A stretch of 64,000 bases of DNA from Primula veris (lineage: Eukaryota; Streptophyta; Magnoliopsida; Ericales; Primulaceae), in contig OY821741.1 in assembly GCA_963682055.1 (NCBI GenBank), positions 11,939,697 to 12,003,696 of the forward strand. The letters run 5' to 3'. The position numbers and the translations under genes were made by a program. The notes below the pieces were generated by a model. That model was not told the origin of the DNA, did no database searches, and saw nothing but the letters and a program-made list of their open reading frames with translations. Positions 23,878 to 35,767 of this stretch are shown piece by piece (within the stretch, counting starts at the first letter, position 1; each line of letters starts with the position of its first letter).

Positions 23878-26800
23878 ATGTCGTTGGACAAATCATGGAT
23901 GAGCAAAAGGGGGACTCCAGATTATATCATAGGCGTTCAACAATTTATTGAATTTGTTCATAAAAATTCAAATGGGCGGACACATTTTCCATGCCCATGT
24001 AACCGCTGTGAGAACTTGAGGAGGTAAATTGACGTAGATGTAATTAACCTTCATTTACTACAACATGGTATGCAAGAAAATTATGTGGCATGGACACATC
24101 ATGGAGAAAAAAACAGAGATATAAGAGGAAATGTAAGGCATATGATTGATGAAACACCCTCTGAAAAATCAAACTTACCTAGACTAGAAGAGCTCATGAA
24201 CAATGTATATGATATTCATATGACAGAGAAAGAAAATACACTTGATGATGTGATTGGAGATGACGTGGGAGAGGATATAGTTGTTGAACCCCATATACAA
24301 GAGAGCAAAAATTACAAGAAATTTAGAGATATGGCATTTCAACCTTTGTATGCGGGTTGTCCTAATGGAAATACCACGTTGTCCACCATTATAGAGCTGC
24401 AAAATTTGAAGTCACATTTCGGATGGACAAGCACCAGTGTAACTGCATTACTAGAGTGGCTAGAGGGCTTGTTCACCGAATGCAAACTTTCAAAAAATTA
24501 TCCTAATATGAAAAACCAAATTAAAGAGCTGGGAATGGAATGTCAAACCATTCATGAATGCATAAATGGTTGCATTCTATATAGGAAAGAGAACGAACAT
24601 CGCCATACTTGTCCAAAATGTGGAGCGAGTCGGTATAAGATATTTCTGAGAAATAAGACAAAGAAAAAGAAATCTTTTAAACAAGAACCTTCTAAGCTTG
24701 TGAAATATTTCCCCTTAATTCCTAGGTTAAAAAGATTCTTTAGTATTCCATGGATTGCAGAGGCAATGACTTGGCACCAAAACGCAAAGAGTGATGGAAA
24801 TCTCATGAGACATCCTTGTGACTCACCTCAATGGAATTCGGTCAAAATTAATTGGCCTGAGTTTGCTTCAGATTCTAGGAACTTACTATTTGCAATATCA
24901 ACTGATGGTTTTAACCCACATGGAACTATGAATAACAATCATAGTTGCCGGCCTGTGATTTTAGCACAACTAAATCTTCCACCATCGTTGTGCATGAAAA
25001 AAGAGTTCTCTCTCCTGACATTACTAATCTCTGGAAAAAAAGAGCTAGGAAATAAAATTGATGTATTTTTGGAACTTTTAGTAGATGATCTGAAAGAGCT
25101 GTGGTTTAAAGGCATACAAACATGGGATGCATTTACTAAGAAAACATTTAACATGAGGGCAATGTTGCTTTGGGGTGTCCATGACTTTCCAGCTTATGGA
25201 AACCTTTCAGATTGCACTGTTCATGGATATAAAGCTTGTCCGGTTTGTGCCGATGATATCGTCTCCTCGCGACTTGGAGACTCTACTAAAATATATTATC
25301 ATGGATACCGAAGATTTTTGAACTCTGATCACAAGTTCAGGAGTGATAGAAGATTCAATAAAACACTTGAACAACTACCCCCTCCATATCGATTATCAGG
25401 GGAAGAGGTTGAACAAAAGATAGCAAAAGTTCTTGCAAGTAATGAAAGGAAACGGTTAAATAAAGTTACTCGCGGAAAGTGTAAAAGGCAAGGTAAGATT
25501 GGAGAAAATGACAATTCTGAAGATGAGTCAACTCTTGCCGCACCATGGTCAAGAAGGTCTATTTTGTTTGATTTTCCTTATTGGAAAACTCTTGAAGTGA
25601 GACATAACATTGACGTTATGCACACTGAGAAAAACATAACAGAGCACTTATTGAACTTGTTGATGGGTGTAAAAAAAAGACTAAGGATGGAATACAAGGT
25701 CGGAAAGAAATGAATAAATTAGGAGTTAAGAAAAAGTTGTGGATGGTTAAAGATGGAGAAACCGGAAAAATGTCGATTCCAAAAGCATCTTACGTCTTAA
25801 CAAATGAGGAAAAATGACAGTTTTGTCAAACTTTAAAAGATCTAAAGTTGCCTACAAATTTCTCCTCAAATTTGAGTAATTGTGTTAGCATCGATCCTCC
25901 AGAGCTAAAAGGGCTCAAGTCACATGACTATCACGTGATAATGGAACATTTGTTTCCCCTACTATTTAGGCATTCTTTTCACAAGAATAAAGATATTAGA
26001 AATGCAATTCAACGGATTAGCTTATTTTTCAAGATTTTATGTGCTAAGGTGATCAATAAAAAAGAGCTCGAGCTTGCAAAACGAGCATTGGTTGAGGCAA
26101 TGTGCATTCTTGAAAAAGATTTTCCACCTTCTTTCTTCGTTATAAGTGTGCATTGTATGGTTCATCTCGCCGATGAAGCCTTATTGTGTGGCCCAGTAAG
26201 ATTCCGATGGATGTACCCATTTGAAAGGTACATACTTATTTTTTGTTCTTTGTATGCACGTATAGCACTTAATTCTAATTTATTGATGATATTAATCTTT
26301 AAAATACAATTTTGAAAGATTAATGAAAGTGTACAAGGAATATACCCTTAATAAGCAATACATAGAAGGGTCAATAGCCGAGGCTTACCTTGTAGACGAA
26401 GCTGCCATGTTTTGTATGGAGTATATGCCAAACGCAAATATTAGGGGTTACAAACCCGGTTAAGAAGATTGGCTGGACGAGAGTGTTGACTTTACAGATG
26501 ACCAATCATTTGGAATTGGGGAAACCTTTCAGCTGAACCACGTTCACTTTGAGCAAGTACGCCGATGGATTTTAAATCGACTCGCAAACTCTGATAAATT
26601 GAGTGAATGGGAAAAGTAAGTGTGCATTGCTACAAGTTGTATTTTACAAATAGTGTTTTTTTTAACGTGCATGACCTGATGTGACACTACATGTAGAAAA
26701 TATAATGGTTACTTCTCAACTCGGGATCAAGCCGCTGGTCGGAGAGGAAACGCAACTGTTAAAGAATTCATTCATTGGCTGTGTGATGAGGTATATCTAG

Positions 26801-27367
26801 TGTTATTTATTGTTATACTTAGTAGTGAATTTCTGCTTATAAAGTTGATTTTTATTTTCATGGCAGTTGTTGGATGCAAAGCAAACTAATGCAATGATAT
26901 GGAGATTAGCCAAGGGTCCACTACATAAAGCAAAGAGATTCACAAAGTATCGTGTTAATGGTTTCATATTCTCTCCTAATTCTTCGGAAGAATGTTTGGT
27001 AACTCAGGACAGCAGAGTGTCGATGGAAGCATATTCTCTTTTTGTTTCTGGTAGAAAAGACAAAAATCCGAAGGAAGATAAGATGACCTTTTATGGAGTT
27101 ATTAGAGAGATATTAGAGTTGGACTATATAGATTTTAAAGAGACGGTTTTTTATTGTGATTGGGTGAAAGTGGAAGACTCTAAAAATGGTTCTAAGGTTG
27201 ATTCACTTTGGAACCACGTGATGGTAAATTTAAAAAATCTTAAGAATAAGGAACGAGTTGATGAGGATCCGTTCATTTTAGCTCAAGAAGCAGTGGCAAT
27301 TTTTTACTCTAAAAATTATAAAGATGATGGGTGGCATGTGGTTTTAAATACACCGAAGATTGACTAA
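23878..27367 (+). pseudogene. TNP2-type CACTA transposase gene, decayed
   Basis: Cut-and-paste transposase of the En/Spm superfamily. The start MSLDKSWMSK leads into a transposase-associated domain (FPCPCNRCEN). Then come CPKCGASRYK, the Transposase_21 core with STDGFNPHG, a Cys motif ACPVCADD, and NIDVMHTEKN. DUF4218 follows (LKSHDYHVIMEHLFP, VHCMVHLADE, FRWMYPFER). The last exon is DUF4216-like (FYGVIREILELDY, VFYCDWVKVED). Inferred exons are 23878-26227, 26319-26615, 26697-26790 and 26867-27367, all GT-AG. Lesions: TAA 24025-24027, a frameshift in the A run 25671-25678, TGA 25815-25817 and TAA 26461-26463. An active protein cannot be made from this copy. Confidence 0.92.
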
Positions 27368-27839
27368 GGAAGTTGACAAAGTAGACATTCCAACAGACTA
27401 TCAATCTTGTTTGAAGGACAACCCCGTCTTAAAGAATTTGTTGATATTTGATTAGTGAATTTTACTACGGTTTTTTTAATGTGCTCTAACTTTGTTTTTA
27501 TTTTAGAAAATATTAGTGATTTAATGATGTTTGAACATACAGTTTGTTTTTCCAATTTTTCATGATTTTTAATGGCTTGAGATGCTATAGTTTTACTTGT
27601 GTGATAGTTTTTTTCACCACATTTTGTCTTATCCTTGGCCTTGTTCTGGGATTAAGTATTTAAAGGTGGTCTACTTTGATTTGAGTTGCTATTTGTCTTT
27701 GGTAATAATTTATTGTTTTAACTTATTTTGTCTTACATTGTTATCACCGTTTAATTCTTCTACTGGTTTAAGTCTATTTATACATCATGTTTTACAATTA
27801 TTAACTTGATATATATGAACATAATTTCTTTCAGATGCA
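27368..27839 (+). other. Spacer between the two CACTA genes
   Basis: T-rich, AT-rich spacer. One 70-codon open stretch is hydrophobic and low complexity and is not called. It may hold the second gene's promoter or an intron joining the two genes. Confidence 0.5.
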
Positions 27840-30077
27840 ATGTCTTCTAGTGATGGCTACCTATCGGAACATGATGAACACGATGACCTGGCACCCGAGG
27901 TTAACAAACAACGTGCAGATAGAAATTTTGTTATGTTCAATCGTCATGGGGAAGCAGTTGGACCCAATGGAACTCGCTTTAAGGCTAAAGTTGGTAAATA
28001 TGTGACTACCTATGTGCCTATTAGCTATACTAGTTGGTTAAAGGTAGATCAAAGACATAAGGATGATGTTTGGAATGAAATAGTGGTAAGAGAAAAAAAT
28101 CTCATCAACTCTTATTGTTTTTTTAATGAGGGTTTTTAGTAATTGTTAGAATATAAATAATACTATGTTTGTGTGCAGAAAAAATTTAATGTACCAGGTT
28201 ATCTAAGAGAAAGTATTGAAAAATCAATGCCAAGTGCTTTCCGAAAACTAAAGTCGAGTCTAAGAAAGAGTCATTTGGACGTTCATATCACTTTAGAGGC
28301 GAAAATGGTGAATATTCCTAAGGGGATTGCGAATGATGATTGGGAGAAATTTTGTATCTATGAGTCTAGTGACGAACAAATAGAGCGAAGAGCTAAAGCT
28401 GTTAAAAGTAAAAAATGTAGTTTGTACGGGCATACCGGCGGGCGAAAAAGCGCAGCAATGGTTGAGTATGACATGGTACTTTTCCAATACGATTAATCTG
28501 ATTTCTGCTATAGTTGTGTTATGACATGAAACTAATAATTGAAGTAACTATTTTATGTTATTTAGGCTCAAAAACGAGGTAATGTTGTGTCACGAAGTGA
28601 GGTGTGGATTGAAACTCATACAAGAAAGAATCGAACTCCACTGCCTAGTGTTCAACCATTTTTAGTAAGTTTAAGAATAAAGTTTCACATAATTAATTAT
28701 TCAGACATTTTTATAGTATATTTGAACCCTTTGCAATTTTTTTATAGTATATATAAACCCTTTGCAATTTTGGATAAGGTTTTTGTTTTAAAAAAAAAAC
28801 GAATGACTTTTTTATAATATATATAAACCCTTTGCAATTTTTTTATCAATGTAGACATCATGATTAATATTACAGGCGCAAGTTCAAGCAAAAAGTCGAT
28901 GAACGTAAAGAAAGTGCAGAAAACAACATTGGTGTTCATCCTTTGTCGATCGATGACGATCCATTGACTCAAGTTTTTGGCAAGAAAGCTAAGGATTTGC
29001 CAGGTGTTGGGAGTTTTGTTTCCACGAGTAAGTACAACGCCGTTCTTCATTCTCATATTATGAACTCGGAAGAAAGTAAATAGAAAAAGAGTTTGGAGAA
29101 AAAAGACAAATAAAATAAATACACCACCGGATCTTGCTTCTGGTTCTCGTAAGGTTAGACATTATTTGTTTGGGTTAGATATTCTTGTTTATGAATAAAC
29201 TACTAAAATACAATTTTTATAATTGTTTCTACCAATCATCGTTTCTCTCTCTTATTAAAAGAAGTCTTGTTTTTCATTCTGCGGTTAGATTTTTATATAT
29301 AGAAAATTTATGAACGTGGATAGTGAATAGCCAAAGTACCATTGCAGGGTACTCCATGCAGTTTTCTAACACCACGTGATATTACTTAATCAAAGGCACT
29401 AGTTTATCAATTTTTTATAGATTATTTATTGTAGTGTGGCTAAGAGCTGACAGCTTGCCTTTTCTTTTGTCAAAGTATTGCTACTATTTTTTAACTTTTT
29501 ACGAATGTTGTACTGTAATTGTAATGTTGAAAAGTAATTTATATACTTTTATAGCAGTATAATATGATATGAGATAGAATAATAATTCTGATGTTCCTTA
29601 CTATTTTTAACCCGTACACAGGTGAAAAGCACGCCATCTAAACGTATTTTTGCACCTAAGGTAGCAACTATGCCCATACATGAGATAGCACATATGCCCA
29701 CGCCTCAAGGAGCTAGTAAGTCATCAACAGATTTGCCCCATATGATGAAAAAAACTAGCAAGTCAAACTCGAGAAAAGCAGATAGATCTAAATCGACACC
29801 CATTGAACCAACCCCATTCAGGTGGTGTGAGTTGCTTAATTGGGATAATGATGTTGTTGCAATCGTAGAGGAAGTCACTGATTTAAATCATAAAGGGACT
29901 TGTCACAATTATAGTCTAAAGGAGTATGAAATGAAGGTCAGCATGTCTGTTAAAAAGATTTACTCCGCAAAACTTTACAAGGCAACTCCTGATGCAAAGA
30001 CAATTAACGAAGTCGGGCTTGGAGACTATTTTGTTTGGCCAAAATCACACATCAATTTCGTGGAAGAAAAGAATTGA
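27840..30077 (+). pseudogene. Second En/Spm-type gene (TNPA/Transposase_24-like), copy 2
   Basis: Starts MSSSDGYLSEHDEHDD; exon 1 (27840-28085) includes VMFNRHGEAVGPNGTRF and YTSWLKVD, common near the start of plant Ptta/En/Spm proteins. Exon 2 is 28179-28475, exon 3 is 28566-28664, exon 4 is about 28876-29027, and the last exon is 29622-30077. Splice sites are GT-AG. Exon 4's sensible frame (DDDPLTQVFGKK, PGVGSFVS) is out of phase with exon 3, so the joined frame appears broken or uses another splice site. In En/Spm the second product (TNPA) binds subterminal repeats; the same role here is inferred. It may be complete except for the phase problem. Confidence 0.78.
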
Positions 30078-30601
30078 CTCTGTAAGTATTTTTTTTAATT
30101 ATACTTATATTACTATATCAAAGATATTGCTAGCAGAATCTAGTATGAGGAGTTGTATGGTGTTGGTATCTGCTATTTTTTTTATAAACTAGCATTTTAA
30201 AATAATTTTCTGATTCATACCATACAAATTTTATTTAAGTTTTTAAATTTTGTTGCTTGTATAAGATTTTTATATTTGCTATATGTATATGCAGGGCGGA
30301 GACATGTGGCGAAGGTGACATCGATTGCTTGATTGGACACAAGTTTCGTTTTTTTTTCAACTGTTAGACGGTTTTTAGAATGACATCAAAATTGTGATAT
30401 TTGCATTTTTTTTTTAGTTTTTGTTGTTATGGGGATTTCGTTTATGCAGTTTAAACAATTTATGTTCATTTCAGTTTCAAGACGAATGGAGTATGTATAT
30501 AAATTAGTGGTTTAATTATGGCAATGTTAAAATTTGAAATCCAATTACTATTTGTTAACCGTTGAGATTTGGATAAATATGAGCAATTTCAAAATGTTTT
30601 T
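30078..30601 (+). other. CACTA copy 2 3' non-coding region
   Basis: AT-rich and nearly identical to 4951-5478. No terminal repeat was recognised before segment F begins. Confidence 0.6.
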
Positions 30602-31328
30602 TCCGTTACGAAATAATGAACTTAATTGTCATAATAATATTGATCAGACGCATTGTTTTAAACATATTTTATTTAGCAGATTTACTTCGATTATTTGCAT
30701 CCATTAATACTTTGCGAATTATGTAATGATATTTACGATATGTGTATTTAATAAATGGATAGTGTATAGTGACATACCAACAGTCAATTTATTTCCACTA
30801 TATGGATTTAAAGACTATTTGTAATATTTATGTACATTGACCAAATACAACGTTTTTTTTAAGAAGTGCATTAAACAAGACTGGTATAAATGCTTGAATG
30901 TTTTAAGACTACTTATATTAATGTTGTACATTATTACCAAAAATTTTAAAAAATTAAGGAAGTATAATAAATATATATGAAAGCAATATATTATGGGAAA
31001 CATGTACGAATAGTTGGAAGTTCGTTTTAGATGGACATGTTAATATGTTTGCCCATATACTCAAATGACAATGACAAAACTATTTAAAAAATTATATTGA
31101 TCGATAACTCCGGTGAGTCCGGTCTACGTAACAATGAGTTAATTGAATCGTGGAGTAGTACTAAGGTCTTAAGTCGTTGAAAAAGTGTTCATAAGAGATT
31201 GCAACAATCGTTGAATATATTAGAATCTGCACTTCATTTAAAGACTAGATCTTTATTTGGATTTCTGAAAGTTTAATAACCCGATAAACTGTCTGGCTAG
31301 TGGCTACTTTGTGAGAAAGAAAACTTTT
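30602..31328 (+). repeat. Segment F plus macrosatellite remnant
   Basis: F covers 30602-31163 and then the start of a macrosatellite unit runs to 31328, matching 5479-6210. The unit stops at acttttgta, where the PMD-carrying LTR element is inserted. Confidence 0.85.
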
Positions 31329-31591
31329 GTAGTTGTAGACACGCAAATTTTTCGGAAAATAAAAATATGCCACGTGTCTCCTATAAAATAAAATTTTCAA
31401 AATTATGTATTAGTATTTTCAAAATCAAATGAATATTATCTTTTGGTTTAAATTATAAAAGCAATAAATGTCATTTTCTTTGACTATATTTTAATTTTTC
31501 TCGCAAAAAATGAAAATGCTTCTATTTTAGTACTTGTTTGTTTAAAATTACAAAGAAATGGTAAGCCAAAGAATTATTACATTTAATTATG

Positions 31592-31861
31592 GACCATTTT
31601 GATACTAAACTCAAACTACAAGACCATTTTGATCCTAAACTCAGACTAAAAGACCATTTTGATCCTAAACTCAAACTACAAGACCATTTTGATCATAAAC
31701 ACAAACTACAAGACCATTTTGATCCTAAACACAAACTACAAGGCCATTTTAATTCTAAACTCAAACTCCAAGACCATTTTGTTCCTAAACTCAAACTAAA
31801 AGACCATTTTGATCCTAAACTCAAACTACAAGACCATTTTGATCCTAAACACAAACTACGA
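31592..31861 (+). repeat. 30-bp minisatellite, nine units, in 5' LTR
   Basis: Direct repeats of gaccattttgatcctaaac followed by tcaaactaca, with variants. They lie in U3, about 40 bp upstream of the TATA box. Because the period is 30, one frame stays open as a decapeptide repeat (DHFDPKLKLQ), but its position ahead of the TATA box argues against a gene. Confidence 0.93.
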
Positions 31862-31896
31862 GGGGGCGATATCGCGATAAAGACTACACCAACTAC

Positions 31897-31905
31897 TATA
31901 AATAG
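31897..31905 (+). promoter_or_regulatory. TATA box of 5' LTR
   Basis: TATAAATAG just downstream of the minisatellite, with the same arrangement in the 3' LTR at 37683-37691. It is the probable core promoter of the element. Confidence 0.7.
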
Positions 31906-32270
31906 ATGGCCAACCCAAGCCTAAAAGGGACAACAAAAAAAACCAAGAAGAAGACAAAGGTGAATCCAAAGTCCAAGAGAAAGAAGCTCTGCCAAATTCA
32001 GCCATCAACCTCGAAGCCTTGAAGATCCCCCAAGACTGCTGAAGATCCTTCGAAGCTTCTGCCAAATCCAGCAAGAAATCTGAGCAAATTCAAGTCTAGA
32101 TCCGCATAAAGCACTCCAAGCAGCGAATCTAGTGTTTGTGAAGATCAAAGCTAAACCTACATTCGAAGCTCTTCTTCAAGTTTGAAGATCTTTAACCAAA
32201 CTCATCAACAAATTCAAGGAAAATCCACCATTTGATCAGCAAGAAGCTCCGGAGGTCGCGAAGATCATCA

Positions 32271-32813
32271 GAGAAGTTAATAGTTGTCACGTCTGCCACT
32301 TGATTCACCTTTTCTTCTTGAAATGACGTTCCCGAAATTTCATCCGAACCACATTCACTTTCTTCCCGAAATTGTGTGGCAACAAAATGAACTACGTTTG
32401 GCTTGATCCTTCACGGGTACGTAGGCATCTTGAGGCTTGATTCAAGTTCAGTCATACCAACAATATCCAAAAGAGATAATAATAAATAAATAAATAAATA
32501 AAACTTGAACTAAGTTTGGCTTGATCCCTTCGGGGTATGTAGGCATCTTGAGATTTATTTCAAGATCAGTCATAAATAAACAAAAAAATATAAACACTTT
32601 ACAAGTTGAAGACGAAACTGCCAAAATAAAGAATACAAGAAAATTCGAGAAAAGAAATAGACAACACATTCAGTTTCAAAGGATATACAAGCAACCAAGA
32701 TGGAAAAGAAAGAGAACTGCATTTTTATTAAGTCGAGAATTATTTAATTACAAGGAACTCGTACTATTAATCTTGAAAGCTGAAAATAATAAAAATGACT
32801 GAAAACAAAGTGA
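32271..32813 (+). other. Internal non-coding region left of the PMD gene
   Basis: Contains two copies of a ~50-bp motif at about 32388-32445 and 32504-32560 (tttggcttgatcc, then gtaggcatcttgag, then agttcagtcat or agatcagtcat). No coding sequence or primer-binding site was seen. Confidence 0.6.
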
Positions 32814-35767
32814 CTAAGTAAAAAGCCTAATGATCTTCAACTCTTCAAGCTCGTCTGCTACAATGTTTTGAATCTTCTCAAAATCACTCTTGGCCTTGTC
32901 ACTCTCTGCACAGTGGTTCTTGAGCTCTATCACTTCCAAATTAAGGGAATCTTTTGCTGCAGCTACCTCATGCATCTTTCTATTTTCTTCAATCATCCAT
33001 GCCTCCACTTTATCTCTTTCATCACCTAAACACTTTATCTTTGCATCAATAAGGTCGATCTTCTTTTGAAAGTCAACAATGTTAGCCTTGTGTCGACCCT
33101 CTTCATCATCAATGATACCTAACACATGAGATTTCTCGTTGAACAACCTCTGCGGCGAGTCAGTAACATTCATTTCTGCATAGAATGATCTTTTCTGGTC
33201 AAACTCGCGTACTTTTGCAAAGAAATTAGAAATCATATCCTTCAAAGGAGATAAATCAGTAGTGGTTCTGCCCTCCATTAAACTCATTGTTTTGATGCTC
33301 GATTCTTCACATGAACTAAGATTGCTTATGTCACATTCCGTCAAGTTTTGAAGAAGTGTTTTCCATAAACTGGAGACATACTTTTGGCTTAGAAGCAAAA
33401 TTTCATCCTCATACTTACTTCCTGAAGTGTTGGAACGATCCTGGGGGTAAGAAGAGCTCCTGCCCAAATCATCAACTTGAATGAGAGGCTTATTGGAGCA
33501 TGCACCAACAACTTGTAACGATTCGCTCTTACCACCATCCGCTTCATCTGACTCAGAACTAAAGTATACCTCGCTTCCGAAATAAACTCTTTTTCCTTCA
33601 AGCGCAAAGTTTAGATCGTCAAATGTCTTATCTATCGAAAGATGATTTGTGTCACCTTCGGCAATTGCATGCTCTCCGACACCAAATAAAAAGTCGCAAT
33701 CTGTAATGAATATGTATACAATCATATTAGACAACAAAGATCGAAGAAGAAGAAAAAAGAAAAAAGGAGGGATCGCGAATACCTTATTAATATCCTTCAC
33801 CGCCCCATCAAAGAATGCCTCGTTAGGTGCACTCACATTGGAAGGATCAACTGTCAGATTTGAGGTTGAAGCCTTGTTCTTTTTACAAATAGGAGGATGA
33901 TCACTACCACTTGCACAATCTTCGACTTTAGTAGGAGAAGAATGACGTTTCTTTGAGTCAGCGGTATACGGACACCTTTCAGACCTTTGGGAGTTGGAGC
34001 CCTCTTCAGTACTAAGTTTTGGCGGTGGCGACTCAACTTGTTTCTGTTGGATAGAACGATTAGTAGGAGAAGCAATAACATCATGAACACTCTCCACCAA
34101 AAGTTGTTGCCCCTCGATCAGGTGTTGACCATGGACCTTTTCCCACCATGTATTGAAATTTTGAGTGGTGTGTAGACTAAAGTTCCTTAGAAATGAAGGG
34201 ATCCTCGCGTTCGTACCAGGATACTCATGAATACTCAAAAGCCAATGTTTAATTCCCCCCTCAAGAGTAGACGAACGTGTATCCCTATCTTTAGAATCGC
34301 GAGGTGTTCTCTGCTTAAAACCAAACTGTCGATAAAACCTATGCGGATTGTACGACTCCAGGATAAATTCGTCCTTCCAACAAAGACTTAAAACACATGG
34401 TCGAATTGAGGCAAAGCGGCTACGTTTCTCAATATCAGCTGACCTCCTTATAGGCGCGAGTGTCTGAGGTTCTTTTTGAACAAATGAGGCAGCATTCCAA
34501 TAAATTGACTCGCCGGAATGGATCTTCACCCTAGCCTCTCTCTCATCAAAATATTTGGCACCATTATCTCCCGAGAACTCGAACATTTTTGGATCACCAG
34601 CAAGCATCTTCTGGCGACGATGTGTTCCGAAATAGTTACCCATCCAAGTCGAAAGATAGTGCTGGGAAAACAAGCTGATGAGGAGCCTGGGGTTGACGAT
34701 TCGGAAATAGTATTTAGACCCCTGTAGATACTCACCAACACTTGATAGGAAAGATTTACCACATGACCAGAAGACATAAGACATGCAGGTTTAAATGTGC
34801 TAGGACGAATTGTCGCAACAGCACCAGACAGAAGCACGAATGTACAAAGCCAACATGATAGGAAGGCAGCGAGGTACACTTCAGAGTACAAATTAATAGG
34901 TATTTTGAGGCTAGCGAAGACATCCTTGATTTCCGGCGACCAATTATCAACCTCATTGACACTACCACTCAAACTTCCGGTATGTGTTAGAGGGACAAAC
35001 TTCTTCTTTGTTTGGGAAATGCTAATTTTGTCGTATTGGCTTCCTTTGAACCAATACTTCACCCAAGCAGCAGGAGTAACACCATTTCTCCTCTCGGTGG
35101 CAGCAAGCCTATGAAAAGCGGAGAGCAAATATTGACAGCTAGCAGGAATGCGACTATCTTCATCGGGATTGACATTTTGCAACTCATCCGGAAACGGGGT
35201 TGTTTCATCGTAAATTTCTCCAAGGATGGGCAATCCACCAAATACGTGCAAATCCCATGGGGAGATGGAAACTTCTCCAGCAAAAGTATGAAGTGTATTC
35301 GAGGCGGGACACCAAGCTTCACAGAATGCGCGCATAATGTTTTGATCTTGACTATACGTGAACAACGAGGCATGGACAGCATCATACAATCGAGCTTCAC
35401 TTAGAGTAGAAGGATGTCGAGAAAGTATCTCTTCTGCCCATTCCCGGTACTTCGGAGTTTGGCGAAATTTACCGTTAACTTTGAGAGTGCTTCCCCATTT
35501 GACCTCTCCGGAAATGATTCGGCGGCCGAGGGTCATGAACGAGCAATCCTCATCAGGTTTTACGGTGTGCAAAGGATTCTCCAAGAACGCGGAACCATCG
35601 TCCATGTAACTCCAGTCCGTGATCTTTGGGATATTGTCCAACTTAGGCAAATGTCGTGCGTGCTTGCCGGTTAAGGGTCGGTGTATGGGCGTTGAAATTT
35701 TCTTCCCACTCTCTAGGATGATCAGTTGTTTGGCTTCGCCAACATGTTGAAGGTCGAACTTCATCAT
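32814..35767 (-). pseudogene. Plant mobile domain (PMD) protein gene, antisense in LTR element
   Basis: Minus-strand gene with a PMD (aminotransferase-like) domain: TDWSYMDDGSAFLENPLHT, GRRIISGEVKWGS, KYREWAEEIL, SPWDLHVFGGLPILGE, FVLLSGAVATIRPSTFKPA, then FSQHYLSTWMGNYFGTH. A Ser/Lys-rich linker and a C-terminal coiled coil (about 33150-32820) follow. The start is the ATG at 35767 (MMKFDLQHV) behind an acceptor-like cacag; nine upstream codons begin at TTG. The frame shifts once near 34690. A GT-AG intron candidate lies at 33701-33782, but its 82 bp would change frame. PMD proteins (MAIN/MAIL type) occur as host genes and inside transposons; the function here is unknown. It is a frameshifted copy. 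Confidence 0.83.

Larger units (their letters stand above)
22711..30601 (+). mobile_element. CACTA (En/Spm) copy 2, ends not located
   Basis: Contains the two-gene layout of plant CACTA elements: a TNP2-type transposase gene and a second En/Spm gene in the same orientation. The left edge is where macrosatellite similarity fades and the right edge is where segment F begins; neither shows a CACTA terminal repeat or a 3-bp duplication that I can see. The element is decayed. Confidence 0.8.
31334..32270 (+). repeat. 5' LTR remnant of the PMD element
   Basis: Matches the 3' LTR from TGTAGACAC until about 32268 (agaagctccggagg), then diverges. Roughly the last 400 bp of a full LTR, including the CA end, are absent. 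Confidence 0.85.

Noticed and set aside
27597..27809. Hydrophobic 70-codon frame between the CACTA genes
   Set aside because: Low-complexity T-rich sequence; frame probably open by chance.
31589..31924. 111-codon decapeptide-repeat frame
   Set aside because: It is a by-product of a 30-bp minisatellite and lies upstream of the LTR TATA box.
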